Shown one piece after another: positions 37,001 to 45,136 of a DNA stretch of 64,000 nucleotides; position 1 is the stretch's first letter; the number at the start of each line of letters is the position of its first letter. Below the pieces are notes generated by a model. It did not search any database and was not told where the DNA came from. It worked only from the letters and a program-made list of their open reading frames with translations. The stretch comes from JADJRH01 sp046351455 (GTDB lineage: Bacteria; Myxococcota_A; Polyangia; Polyangiales; Polyangiaceae): the NCBI GenBank assembly GCA_046351455.1, contig JAXLYM010000001.1:248001-312000 (forward strand). Reading direction: 5' to 3'. Made by a program: the position numbers and the translations under genes.

Positions 37001-38549
37001 ATTCAATGACAGCGCCGTTCGGCGAGGTGCGCTTCACCTCGAGATCGTCCACGTAGTCGTAGGTGGTGCCGGCCAGCGTGGGGCCCGCGATCTTGGCGAT
37101 GTGGCCGCGCTCGTCGCGCATCAGGAAGACGCCCTTGTCCGCGCCGTCGAACAGGCCCACGACCAGGAGATCGTCGTCGTAGGCGATCTTCTGGGCTCCG
37201 CTGCCGTCGGACGGGGCGATGGCGTCAATCGCGCCGCGCGCGTTGCGGTGGAACACCCGCGCTTCCGGATTGCCGGTCACCGTGGTCGTGCCGGCGCCTT
37301 CGTCGTATTCGAAATAGGCCTCCTGGATGCCTCCGTCGCCCCACGCGTGCACGCAGCGGCCGCGCTCGTCGTAGCGGTAATAGAAGGAGAGGCCGGTGGG
37401 CAGCGTCTTCTTCACCATGCGGTGCTCACCGTCGTAGAAATAGGCATCCACGACGCCGGTCGGCCCTTTGACGGTCGCGATCTCGCCCTCCGCGCCGTAC
37501 TCGTACTGGACAGCCCTCCACGGACCGCCGCGCGCCCACAGCTCCGCCTTCGTGATGCGGCCTTCCATGTCGTACGACAGGCGGATTTCCCGGCCCGCGC
37601 GGCCCACGACGCGCGTGAGGCGCGCGCCGGAATAGACCATCTCTACCCCGAGGCCGCGGGCGTCACGGATGGAGTGGAGGAGCGACGGACCGCCGGGCGT
37701 GACAGGCTCGAAGCGGCGAACGAGCCTCGTCTCCAGGCTGTACACCTCGAAGGAGGCCTCTTTGCGGCGCCGGATCTCGATGCGGAGGCCGCGGTGGAAC
37801 AGGCACCCTCCGACCTCGATGTCGTCCAGCGGCACGTCGTTTCCGGCGGCGTCGCGGAGCTGGAGCGCCTCGGATCCACGCTCGATCCATTGATGGAGCG
37901 AGTGCGTCCAGCCGCCGACTCCGAAGGGGGATTTCTCGGCGCCGCGGCTGGAGGAGTAGATTCGCTTGAAAGGCACCGAGAAGAGGCCGGGGAGGACCAG
38001 ATCCTCGTCCTCGTCCATCACCTCGCCTGTCGCGGCGGACACCGGATCCACGACGCCCACGCGGACGGCGGCGGCGGCCGCGTGGTTGAACCCGGGAGTC
38101 CGCAGGTCGATGCCTTGAAGGAGCTTGGAGAGGGACTGTGCGACGGTCCCGTGCTCGACGACGTTCATCGAGACGTTCGTGGTGGTGGCCGCGACCGGCT
38201 TTCCGCCCGAGGTGACACCCGTGAATCCGCCGACGATCGAGCCGGTGTCGTTCACCTCGCGCGTCACGATGTCGGCGCCGACCGTCGGCTTGCAGGGCTG
38301 GGCGAAGACGTTGCCCGGCACCTCCACCTTCATGTAGCTGTCGAACACGAGCACGGGGTCGCCGCCGACCTTCAATCGATCGCTCGTGTCTTTCCCCGTG
38401 GCGGAGCGAGCGATGTAGATGAACGGCGCCGGCACGGGGCCGGGACCGGGCGGGAGCGGCGGAGTGTTGCTGATCGCCGGGGCCGGGCCTGGAGCGATGT
38501 GATCACTGCCAGTCGTGGCGATCTTCTGTCCCGAGACGGTGGTGCTCAT
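34095..38549 (-). CDS. Rhs effector with N-terminal PAAR-like DUF4150 domain
   Basis: 1484 residues. Residues about 1-150 form a PAAR-like DUF4150 tip domain that caps VgrG (YMKVEVPGNVFAQPCKPTVG). A linker leads to RHS/YD repeats from about 190 to 1160 (FTHDEKGRVIATKHPDGT, YAYVTDPLGTPLELIDDSGR type). The core closes with WISPDPLGLEGGRN. The variable C-terminus, about 1185-1300, has AIHGMPYHVIF and PIVLISCFTGQYSNGFAAQL, a Cys after a strand and an upstream His, reminiscent of cysteine-peptidase (C80-like) cores. A further 180 residues of Pro/Gly-rich repeats (GGGTGTGPMPAVP) follow. No immunity-sized gene follows: vgrG starts 21 bp on. Confidence 0.9.
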   Translation of the reverse strand: MSTTVSGQKIATTGSDHIAPGPAPAISNTPPLPPGPGPVPAPFIYIARSATGKDTSDRLKVGGDPVLVFDSYMKVEVPGNVFAQPCKPTVGADIVTREVNDTGSIVGGFTGVTSGGKPVAATTTNVSMNVVEHGTVAQSLSKLLQGIDLRTPGFNHAAAAAVRVGVVDPVSAATGEVMDEDEDLVLPGLFSVPFKRIYSSSRGAEKSPFGVGGWTHSLHQWIERGSEALQLRDAAGNDVPLDDIEVGGCLFHRGLRIEIRRRKEASFEVYSLETRLVRRFEPVTPGGPSLLHSIRDARGLGVEMVYSGARLTRVVGRAGREIRLSYDMEGRITKAELWARGGPWRAVQYEYGAEGEIATVKGPTGVVDAYFYDGEHRMVKKTLPTGLSFYYRYDERGRCVHAWGDGGIQEAYFEYDEGAGTTTVTGNPEARVFHRNARGAIDAIAPSDGSGAQKIAYDDDLLVVGLFDGADKGVFLMRDERGHIAKIAGPTLAGTTYDYVDDLEVKRTSPNGAVIEFTYDSWGSLIASRGPNGLTRTMEYDESGRIVAIHEPSGPVGLYEWDDEDNLVSETGPGKQTFRYTYDALGQVLSVTDPLGRVTSFTHDEKGRVIATKHPDGTVTRRGFDALDRPDREIDATGAETRLVWEGTKSVAEHKLPDGTVWTTRHDRVERPRKIVNAKGDAWEFLYDRAGTIVEERTFDGRILRYSYSSFAHLGRIDHPDGTWRTFVTNLHGHTLEERSPHGTLKLERDPRNWITRSLVEDATGDVEVASRYDDRGRLIEETQDGLTISYTYHDSGPMASRTLPGGETTRFEYDALGRLSLVEHGGKKLQFTHDIVHREGRRTFLPAGVDLVTEHDSMDRTTRQLVLGPEPRGGARPVLIERSFTYDSAGRRRSMTDKTRGVTTYDHDVMGQLTRVQTGTFAEWYDHDAAGSVTMVRSTAREERQPWTVSPGNVLVRAGDVDFEHDPMRRRSARIERKSGAPPATTRYGWDCRNRLREVVWSDGSRVVYTYDAIGRRLRKDFHAPLDEKGAPSAPVRTVRYVWQGPRIAAEIDSEHGARVIVYAPGTYLPLLQIQDGAAFAYVTDPLGTPLELIDDSGRVAWRSDRNVWGASRGVTGTREVRSPLSLLGQFVDEETGFAYVWNRYFDPATLRWISPDPLGLEGGRNTASFNGSPVTHVDPDGLRCLVGRPASDVPFRMVAVVPPGPNRSEIAIHGMPYHVIFVRPDGTKVLMNAADFAAWYRTSGQFVPGRPIVLISCFTGQYSNGFAAQLANELGVPVTAPSHSVGPVNFGPNTGGMQMVGDPHWDPAFGVPPPSQGGWSTFYPSSAAPGVGAAPGGATPPFPGAPMVSPNAPPTGPNWAYGPNVGGVDPGPPPPAVAPPGYVPRPAVPPAAPTGGGTGTLPPPAPAGGGTGTGPMPAVPSGGGGGTGTGPMPAVPGPGGGGGTGTGQMPAVGSPPGNSGLPFQNPGSGGGSGGSSGGGGNP

Positions 38550-38583
38550 CGGTCCTCCCGAGGGCCGTTGTTCCGACGGACGA

Positions 38584-39105
38584 TCACGGCAGCTCCACCT
38601 TCGCGGACAGCACGCGCACGAGCGCCGCCATGTCCAGCACCATGCGGTCGCCTTCCATGCGCAATGCGCCGCTCTCGTCCGCGCGGATCGTCACCGGGCC
38701 GGCCTCGATGAGGAGCGCCTTCTCCGCGCGGAGGCGGATTTCGCGGGCGTCCACGGCGATGACGCCGTCCGCGTCGCGCTCGACGGCGAGGCTCGTTTGC
38801 AAGGCGCCGGCGATCATCGGGCCACGATCGGAGGCCACGAGGAGCACCATGCGGCCTGTTCGGAGGCACTCCGCGGCGAGGGCCGGCTGCACCCCCGGAG
38901 CGAGCGTCGCGGATACCCGATCTCCGGTGAGGAGGCGGATTCGATAGCTGGCGTCCGTCGCGAGCTCGATCACGCCGCCGTGCAGGCCCGGACCGAGCGT
39001 GGCCGGCTGCGGCGAGCGCGCTTGTCCGCGGCGGCGGGACTCGGGCGCTCGCGGGGTCTTCGTGGCGGGACTCTTCGGCTCTGTCATGTGCTCTCTCGCC
39101 TTCAT
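38584..39105 (-). CDS. small T6SS-island protein, DUF6484-like
   Basis: 173 residues. After a basic Pro/Arg-rich N-terminus (KSPATKTPRAPESRRRGQAR) comes a compact beta-rich domain: LHGGVIELATDASYRIRLLT, VLLVASDRGPMIAGALQ and DGVIAVDAREIRLRAEKALL. This is the DUF6484 pattern as I remember it, found between vgrG and effector genes. The ATG at 39105 overlaps the vgrG stop (ATGA), which decides the start. It probably fits on the VgrG/PAAR interface or aids Rhs loading. The rhs gene follows after 34 bp. Confidence 0.7.
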   Translation of the reverse strand: MKAREHMTEPKSPATKTPRAPESRRRGQARSPQPATLGPGLHGGVIELATDASYRIRLLTGDRVSATLAPGVQPALAAECLRTGRMVLLVASDRGPMIAGALQTSLAVERDADGVIAVDAREIRLRAEKALLIEAGPVTIRADESGALRMEGDRMVLDMAALVRVLSAKVELP

Positions 39106-41249
39106 GTGATGATGGCGCTGCCGCCCTGGGTGCTGTTCACGCTGCTCGACACGGCCCCTTGGATCGTGACTCCCCCGCTCGTGATCTGGATCGCACAACC
39201 ACCTGCGTTGATGGCGATCGCGGTCGCGGAGAAGACGATGGTCGGCGCGGTCCAGCTCATGGGGCCGGCCGTGATCGAGAGGGAACCGGCGTAATCTCCC
39301 TCGATGTTGCCGCCCGCCTTCGCCGAACGGGCCGCGTACGTCTCCGAGAGGAGCACCTTGGACTCGACTCCATACTCGGTGCACGTGACGCTCTTCGGGC
39401 CGGCCACGGCGAGCGCGGAGGCGCCCCCGACACCCACGGAGAAGCCCGCGGCGGCGGCGGTGGCCCAGCCCGCGCCGTGGATCACCGCGGAACCACCCAC
39501 CACGAGGCGACTCTGGTGCTCGATCGGCAGCTCCACGTGGCCTCCGGCGACGATCCGGACGAAGACGGAGGACTTGTTCGAGAGGTCGCCGCCCGTCGTG
39601 ATGAGGCGGAGTCCGCCGACGAGCACCGTCTCGGAAGAGGCCGTGACATTGTCGTCGGCGACGATCGATGTCTCGCGCGAGCCGCCCACGGTGAGCGTCC
39701 GCGCGCCCGTCACGCCCGTCTCGAACACCTTCGCGACTTCGAGGCTGCGATCACTGCCGATCACGTGCGTGTCGTCGGCTTGAATCGAGGTGACCTTGTC
39801 GTTCGCGGTGGTCTCGGAATACTGGGCCGAGGCGCCGAGGTGCATGCCTTCGTTGCCCGCGGTGTCGTCGATCGCGAATCGGTTCGCGCTGCCGCCGCCG
39901 GGGGACGTGGGCGTTCCGAGGGCGCTCCACACCTTCTTGGCCGGGAGCGACTCCGCAGGTCGCGCGACCCCGTTGTCGAGGCGGCCGAGCACCCAGGGAT
40001 CGTCGCCGTCGCCGGCCCCGAAGGCCACCAGAGACTCCCACCCGACGCGGGGCAACAGCACGCCTCCGGACGTGGCGGGCTGGACGGTGCGCGCCCACGC
40101 GGAGCTCTTGTCGTCGCCGGGCGCGCGGTGATCGTGCCTGTGCGCGACTCGGACCCTCGTGTGCGGATCCGGGTGAATCTCGGCCCCGGAGGCCCCCGCG
40201 ACGGTGGCGGTCTGCACGCCGCCGAGCCGCGGCGACAGCGTGGGAGTCGGGCGATACCCCACGTCCGCCGGCACCGCCAAGAAGCGCGCTTCGTACGGCC
40301 TCTCGGAGCCGGCGGCGTCCTTCGCCTCGTGCTCGATGTCGACGATCAACCACTTTCCCGCGACGCCGCTCGGCGAATCGCCGGTGAGATCCACGACGAG
40401 GCCGGGGCGCAATCCCGGGTGGGTGGTGGCGGCGGAGAGGCGTTGTTGCCGGTTGCGCGTCGCTTCCAGGCGCAGTTTCGCGCGCTCGCGGCCGAGCGAT
40501 GGGTCCGCGTGGCGGCCCGGATAGACGTGCTGTCGGAGGCCCTTGTCGCCCGCGGAGGATCTGGCGGTCTGATCGACGGCCGGTTTCGTGAAGTCGTAGT
40601 CGGCGAGCGCGACCTCGTCCGGGGCGATGCGGCGCGCGAGGTGCGCGCGAAACACCGCGGGGCCCGCGACCATCCCGGCCTCCTCGGCGACGCGCAGCGA
40701 CAGGCCGTCGTCGTCGAACGCGCCGGGGGAGTCCGAGAGGGCCAGTTTCTCTCCGTCGGGCGTGAGAAACCAGGCGATCCCTTCGTCCGCGAGGAGGCGC
40801 GACACGAAGTCCAGGTCCGACTCGAAGGATTGAATGCACTGCGCGCGCTTCGGGAGCGTGCGGGCCACGCGGTCGTCCAGGGAAATGCCGTGCTCGCTCA
40901 GGATCTTCTCGGCGATCTCGACCGTGTGCATGTCGACGAAGACGCGGTGATCGGCGGCGTCGGAGGCCGCGGCGACGAGCGGCACGAGCTCGATCCGGAC
41001 GGCTCCGTGGCGCGCGTGGACGGCGTCGACGATGGCTGTCAGCGAGCGGTCCTGTCCGCCGCCGAGGTGCCATGTGAGGTGGGCTTTCTCTCCGAGCCAG
41101 TCGGCGGCGCCGGAAGCGTCCTCCGCGGCCACGGCACAGTCCACGACGAACCGGAACGGGGCGTGGATCCGCTCGGAGCCATGGAGTCCGAGGACCGGCA
41201 GCGGCGCGTCGGAGCCGTCGATCGCGAGGTGAAATGACCGATCCAGCAT
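39102..41249 (-). CDS. vgrG: type VI secretion spike protein VgrG (TssI), copy 2
   Basis: 715 residues. The gp27-like region contains CIQSFESDLDFVSRLLADEG. The OB-fold section has EIHPDPHTRVRVAHRHDHR and WARTVQPATSGGVLLPRVGW. Needle repeats lie around 450-560 (VIGSDRSLEVAKVFETGVTG). The C-terminal 160 residues are beta-rich with hydrophobic turns (ITAGPMSWTAPTIVFSATAI), like a DUF2345-type extension. It is divergent in sequence from copies 1 and 3, so it probably carries a different cargo. Start 7 bp after the copy 3 stop; coupled to the DUF6484-like gene. Confidence 0.93.
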   Translation of the reverse strand: MLDRSFHLAIDGSDAPLPVLGLHGSERIHAPFRFVVDCAVAAEDASGAADWLGEKAHLTWHLGGGQDRSLTAIVDAVHARHGAVRIELVPLVAAASDAADHRVFVDMHTVEIAEKILSEHGISLDDRVARTLPKRAQCIQSFESDLDFVSRLLADEGIAWFLTPDGEKLALSDSPGAFDDDGLSLRVAEEAGMVAGPAVFRAHLARRIAPDEVALADYDFTKPAVDQTARSSAGDKGLRQHVYPGRHADPSLGRERAKLRLEATRNRQQRLSAATTHPGLRPGLVVDLTGDSPSGVAGKWLIVDIEHEAKDAAGSERPYEARFLAVPADVGYRPTPTLSPRLGGVQTATVAGASGAEIHPDPHTRVRVAHRHDHRAPGDDKSSAWARTVQPATSGGVLLPRVGWESLVAFGAGDGDDPWVLGRLDNGVARPAESLPAKKVWSALGTPTSPGGGSANRFAIDDTAGNEGMHLGASAQYSETTANDKVTSIQADDTHVIGSDRSLEVAKVFETGVTGARTLTVGGSRETSIVADDNVTASSETVLVGGLRLITTGGDLSNKSSVFVRIVAGGHVELPIEHQSRLVVGGSAVIHGAGWATAAAAGFSVGVGGASALAVAGPKSVTCTEYGVESKVLLSETYAARSAKAGGNIEGDYAGSLSITAGPMSWTAPTIVFSATAIAINAGGCAIQITSGGVTIQGAVSSSVNSTQGGSAIIT

Positions 41250-41256
41250 GGCGCCC

Positions 41257-43437
41257 TCAGCTCCCCACCGACGCGCCGGCCGAATACGTGACGACCGGCG
41301 CCCGCATCTGGAGCGATCCGGCGGTGATCTGGACCGCGCCGGACATGGTGAGCGCCCCCGCCGTGAGGGTGCCCGCGTTGATGGTGATGGTGGTCGCGGA
41401 CACGGTGATCTTCGTGCCGGCCGTCGCCGACGCCGTGCCGGCGGTGATCTTGCCGAGAGACGCCTTCGTGGCGATGCCCGCGCCCGCGGTCTCCGAGGCG
41501 GCTCCGGCGGTGATGCTCTTCGGGCCGATGACTTCGTCTTTGTACGTGCCGCCGATCAGGTAATCGACCGCGCCGCCCACGATCTCGCCGCGGGCGCCGG
41601 CGACGTGCTCCGCGTGCCCCAGGCCCGAGAGGACGTTCGTGATGCCGTTGATCTGCGCGAACCCGCCCGTGAAGCGCGCGTTCGATTGATTGCATTGCAA
41701 GAGGTACGCGGCCCCGATGAACTCGCCGTAAAAGCCGCCCGCCTGCACCGAGCGGTTCCCGCCGACTCCGGTCCTCTGCATCGCGCCGACCGTGTGCGTG
41801 ATGGCGCCGCCGACCTTCTTCGCGGCCTGCGTGCCGACGCCCACCTTCTGCGATCCGGAGATGTCGATCGACTGCGCCGCCTGCACGATCTGCGAGAGCG
41901 CGCCGCCGATGTCGTGCGTCTCGGTCGTGGCGACCGTCGTCTTCGAGCTGCCGCCCACGAATACGGACTGATCGCGTGACGCCTGGACACGAAACTGCTG
42001 ACCTCCGGCGTCGTCCGTGAGCTTGATTTCCTGCATCGAGCCGTCGTACGGCGTGGTGTCGGTCCGGATCGCGGACACGGCCTTCGACGCTGGCAATGAA
42101 TACGGAGGCACCCTCTGGCCATTGTACGCGCGGCCGAGGACGAAGGGCCGGTCCGGACTGCCATCCATGTACATGACCGGCACCTCCCAGCCGACGCGCG
42201 GCAACGCCATCGCGCCCGTGAGCTGCCACTGCGCGCCGCGGGCCCACGCCGAGGTCTTGTCGTCCGTCTTCCCGGAAGGGTCCCAGAAGAAACGCAGCTT
42301 CAAGCGGCCCAGATCGTCGACGTGGATCTCCTCGCCGGAGGGGCCCGTGGTGATCGCGGAGTCGACGTGCTGGAGCCGTGGGCGTTGGGACGACACCGCT
42401 GGACGAAAGGCCATCTCGCCCCCAGGAACCATCGTCACCACATTCGAATATGGCTTCGCCTGGGCGTCGTTCGGATTGGCACGCTCATAGGCATGCTCGA
42501 CGGCCACGATCAGGTGCTCGCCGTTCATCTCCGCGTCGGCGCCGTCGATCTTCAAGAGGCGTCCGGGCCGGAGACGCGTGCAGTCGGTCTCTCCGCGCAG
42601 GTGGGTCGAGAAGCGCTGGAGCTGCTCCAGACGGGCCTTCGCGCGCACCTTCGAGGACGCGGCCGTCGGGGCGAAGGAGGGGTATTCGAACCACGAGAGG
42701 TCACCGTCGCCCTCCTTGGCTTCGAGGTAGACATCGGGGTTGCGAACGTCGAAGTCGCGGAGGTGCACCTTGTCGGGCGTCACCTCCTCCGTGCGCTCCA
42801 GCGCGTGGAACGAGCGCGCCCGCGACATTCCGCCCGGATCCTCGAAGCGCAGCGTGACCGGCGGCGGGATGCCGTCGTGCGATCCCATGCTGTCGCCGAG
42901 GATGAGCTTCGTGCCGTCGTCGCCGTCGTCGAACCAGTAACTCTGGCCCTCCTCCGCGAGCAGGCGCGACACGAACTGCCAGTCGCTCTCCGCGTACTGG
43001 GTGCACTGCGAACGGGGCGCGTACTCGGACGCGAGCCGCAGCTCGAAGCGATCGGCCGCGATGCCCGCGTCCTTCACCACCTCCTCCACGATCTGGTGCG
43101 TCGCGCGATCGAGGAAGACGCGGTAACCGGCGCGCTCCTCCGCGAGGCGCGCGAGAGGCGACAGCACGATCGCGATGCGATGGCCGACGCGCTCGGCGCC
43201 GAGGTCGCGGGCCTCGCACACGACGAGCTCGACGGCGCGCTCCGCGGCCTCCGCCGGATCGAACAATCGGAGCAGCGCCGGGGCGCCGAGGAGCGCGTCC
43301 AGATCGGACGGAGCGTCCGCAAGAATGGCTTCGATTTCCCACTCCGGAAGCTCGTTCATGGCTTCGCGGCCGCGGAGGCGAACGACCTCGCACGACCCGA
43401 GAACAGCGCACCCTAGCTCCACCTGTTGCCCCGACAT
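41257..43437 (-). CDS. vgrG: type VI secretion spike protein VgrG (TssI), copy 3, first gene of the island
   Basis: 726 residues. CTQYAESDWQFVSRLLAEEG is the canonical VgrG motif. EIHVDDLGRLKLRFFWDPSG and WARGAQWQLTGAMALPRVGW mark the OB fold. The needle region holds serial short beta repeats (QSIDISGSQKVGVGTQAAKK, TAGTKITVSATTITINAGTL). As the promoter-proximal gene it defines the transcription start of the ten-gene minus-strand cargo island. Only 70 bp separate its start from the divergent histidine kinase gene, a short shared promoter region. Island genes for the T6SS sheath and baseplate are absent, so assembly must use a system encoded elsewhere. Confidence 0.93.
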   Translation of the reverse strand: MSGQQVELGCAVLGSCEVVRLRGREAMNELPEWEIEAILADAPSDLDALLGAPALLRLFDPAEAAERAVELVVCEARDLGAERVGHRIAIVLSPLARLAEERAGYRVFLDRATHQIVEEVVKDAGIAADRFELRLASEYAPRSQCTQYAESDWQFVSRLLAEEGQSYWFDDGDDGTKLILGDSMGSHDGIPPPVTLRFEDPGGMSRARSFHALERTEEVTPDKVHLRDFDVRNPDVYLEAKEGDGDLSWFEYPSFAPTAASSKVRAKARLEQLQRFSTHLRGETDCTRLRPGRLLKIDGADAEMNGEHLIVAVEHAYERANPNDAQAKPYSNVVTMVPGGEMAFRPAVSSQRPRLQHVDSAITTGPSGEEIHVDDLGRLKLRFFWDPSGKTDDKTSAWARGAQWQLTGAMALPRVGWEVPVMYMDGSPDRPFVLGRAYNGQRVPPYSLPASKAVSAIRTDTTPYDGSMQEIKLTDDAGGQQFRVQASRDQSVFVGGSSKTTVATTETHDIGGALSQIVQAAQSIDISGSQKVGVGTQAAKKVGGAITHTVGAMQRTGVGGNRSVQAGGFYGEFIGAAYLLQCNQSNARFTGGFAQINGITNVLSGLGHAEHVAGARGEIVGGAVDYLIGGTYKDEVIGPKSITAGAASETAGAGIATKASLGKITAGTASATAGTKITVSATTITINAGTLTAGALTMSGAVQITAGSLQMRAPVVTYSAGASVGS

Positions 43438-43507
43438 CCTGGCTGCTCCCGGGTTTTCGGTTGGTCCGTCGGGCCCACTTATACCCTGTTCGTACTACCG
43501 TAGGGCG

Positions 43508-45136
43508 ATGGCGCGGAGCGGTGACGGTCGAGGGGCGTTTCACGGGCTGCCGCTCGTGCCGATGGGGCCGATCCTCGTCGTGGTGACGGCTCTCGTCGCC
43601 GCTGTCGCGATCGCATTGTTGGGCGTCGGACAGCTCGCCGCCACGAGCGATGCGGCGGCCGCGGAGCGCGCGGAGGTGCTCGCGGCGACGCTCGGCGCAC
43701 GGCTCCGCGCGACGCCGCAGGAGGGCAGCAACGAGGTGCTCGACCGCGCGGCCCGACGCAGCGCCGCGGAGCTGATGCTCGTCGATCAGGCGGGCCAGAT
43801 CATCGTCAACGAGAGCTTCGGATCGCCGACCGCCGAGGAGGTGGTGAAGATGCTCGCGAAGGGCAGCGGCGAGACGCGCACCGCCCTCGGTCGCGTGCGG
43901 TTCGCGGTGAAGCGGGTCAAGCCACCCTTGTCGCATCTGTCGCTGATCGTGTTCGTCGCCGCGCCGAGCCCGCCGCTCGGATCCGTGCCGCTCGCGAACG
44001 CGGTCGCCGCGCTCACGGCTCTTTTGTTGGGGATCGCCGTCGCCGTGACGCTCTCGTTCACGCGCACCGCGAAGCAGGACGTCGACTACGTGCGCAGCCG
44101 CATCGAGGACATGGCGCGCCTCGCCGGCCCCGACACGCCGCCGCCCGAGGCCGGTCCGCGCGGCTCGCTGGTGCAGAAGATCCCGATCCGATCGCTCGAT
44201 CAGGTGGGCGCGCTCACCGCGGCGTTCAACGCGCTCGTCGCGCGGTTCGCGGAGGCGGAGGCGAGCTACATCAACGATCTCGATCGCGCGGGCCAGCTCG
44301 ACAAGGAGCGCACGCAGTTCCTCGCGGGCCTCTCGCACGAGCTGCGCACGCCGCTCAACGCGATCCTCGGCTTTTCGCACGTGCTGGAGAGCGAGGTCGA
44401 CGGGCCGCTGTCGGATGAGGCGCGCGAGCACCTCGCGATCATCCGCACGAGCGGCGAGCACCTGCGCATGCTCATCAACGACATCCTGGATCTGTCGGCC
44501 TTGGAGAACGGCAAGCTGGAGCTCGCGGTGGTGCCGGTCGACGTGCGGCGCCTCGCCGAGCTGGTGATGCGCGAGGCCACCGCGGCGGCGCGGCACAAGC
44601 CGGTGTCGCTCTCGGTGCACGGCGACGCGGGGGTGTGGGCGCACGCGGATCGGCTTCGTTTGCGGCAGATCTTGACGAACCTCGTCGCCAACGCCGTCAA
44701 GTTCACGGAGCGCGGCAGCGTGCAGATCCACATCACGGCGCGCGGTCCGAAGGTCGCGATCACCGTGCAGGACACGGGGCCGGGCGTCTCGCCGGAGGAG
44801 CAGGCCGCGATCTTCGAGGTGTACCGGCAGGGCGAGCACGCGCGCAGGAGGCGCGGCGGCGCGGGACTCGGGCTCGCGATCACGCGCCGCCTCGTCGAGA
44901 TGCATCAAGGCACGATCGCGCTGGAGAGCGAGGTCGGCCGCGGATCGAAGTTCGTCGTCACGATGCCGCGCGTGGAGGGCGTCGATCTCGGGGACGCGCC
45001 GAGCGGCGAGCAGCAGCGCCCGAGCTTCTTCTCGGTCACGGACACCCGCGAGCGCGCGCGGTACGCGTCGATGCCGGAGGTGCGGGTCCCGCCGTCGCGC
45101 AAGACGCCGCGCACGCCGCAGGGAGACCGCTCGTGA
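43508..45136 (+). CDS. membrane sensor histidine kinase
   Basis: 542 residues. The first TM helix (MGPILVVVTALVAAVAIALL, about 18-40) and a second near 160-182 (VAALTALLLGIAVAVTLSFT) flank a periplasmic sensor of about 120 residues. A HAMP-like region leads to HisKA with GLSHELRTPLNAILGF (phospho-acceptor H277). The ATPase domain has an N-box QILTNLVANAVKF, G1 VQDTGPGVS and G2 GGAGLGLAITRR, all intact. The ATG at 43508 is used; other starts are possible. No response regulator gene is adjacent. The next gene, a second kinase-like protein, overlaps by 4 bp (GTGA), so they are produced together. Confidence 0.9.
   Translation: MARSGDGRGAFHGLPLVPMGPILVVVTALVAAVAIALLGVGQLAATSDAAAAERAEVLAATLGARLRATPQEGSNEVLDRAARRSAAELMLVDQAGQIIVNESFGSPTAEEVVKMLAKGSGETRTALGRVRFAVKRVKPPLSHLSLIVFVAAPSPPLGSVPLANAVAALTALLLGIAVAVTLSFTRTAKQDVDYVRSRIEDMARLAGPDTPPPEAGPRGSLVQKIPIRSLDQVGALTAAFNALVARFAEAEASYINDLDRAGQLDKERTQFLAGLSHELRTPLNAILGFSHVLESEVDGPLSDEAREHLAIIRTSGEHLRMLINDILDLSALENGKLELAVVPVDVRRLAELVMREATAAARHKPVSLSVHGDAGVWAHADRLRLRQILTNLVANAVKFTERGSVQIHITARGPKVAITVQDTGPGVSPEEQAAIFEVYRQGEHARRRRGGAGLGLAITRRLVEMHQGTIALESEVGRGSKFVVTMPRVEGVDLGDAPSGEQQRPSFFSVTDTRERARYASMPEVRVPPSRKTPRTPQGDRS

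Noticed and set aside
25630..43437. Complete type VI secretion system
   Set aside because: Only vgrG, Rhs and accessory genes are present; no TssB/C, TssJ-M, TssE-G, Hcp or ClpV genes are in the window.
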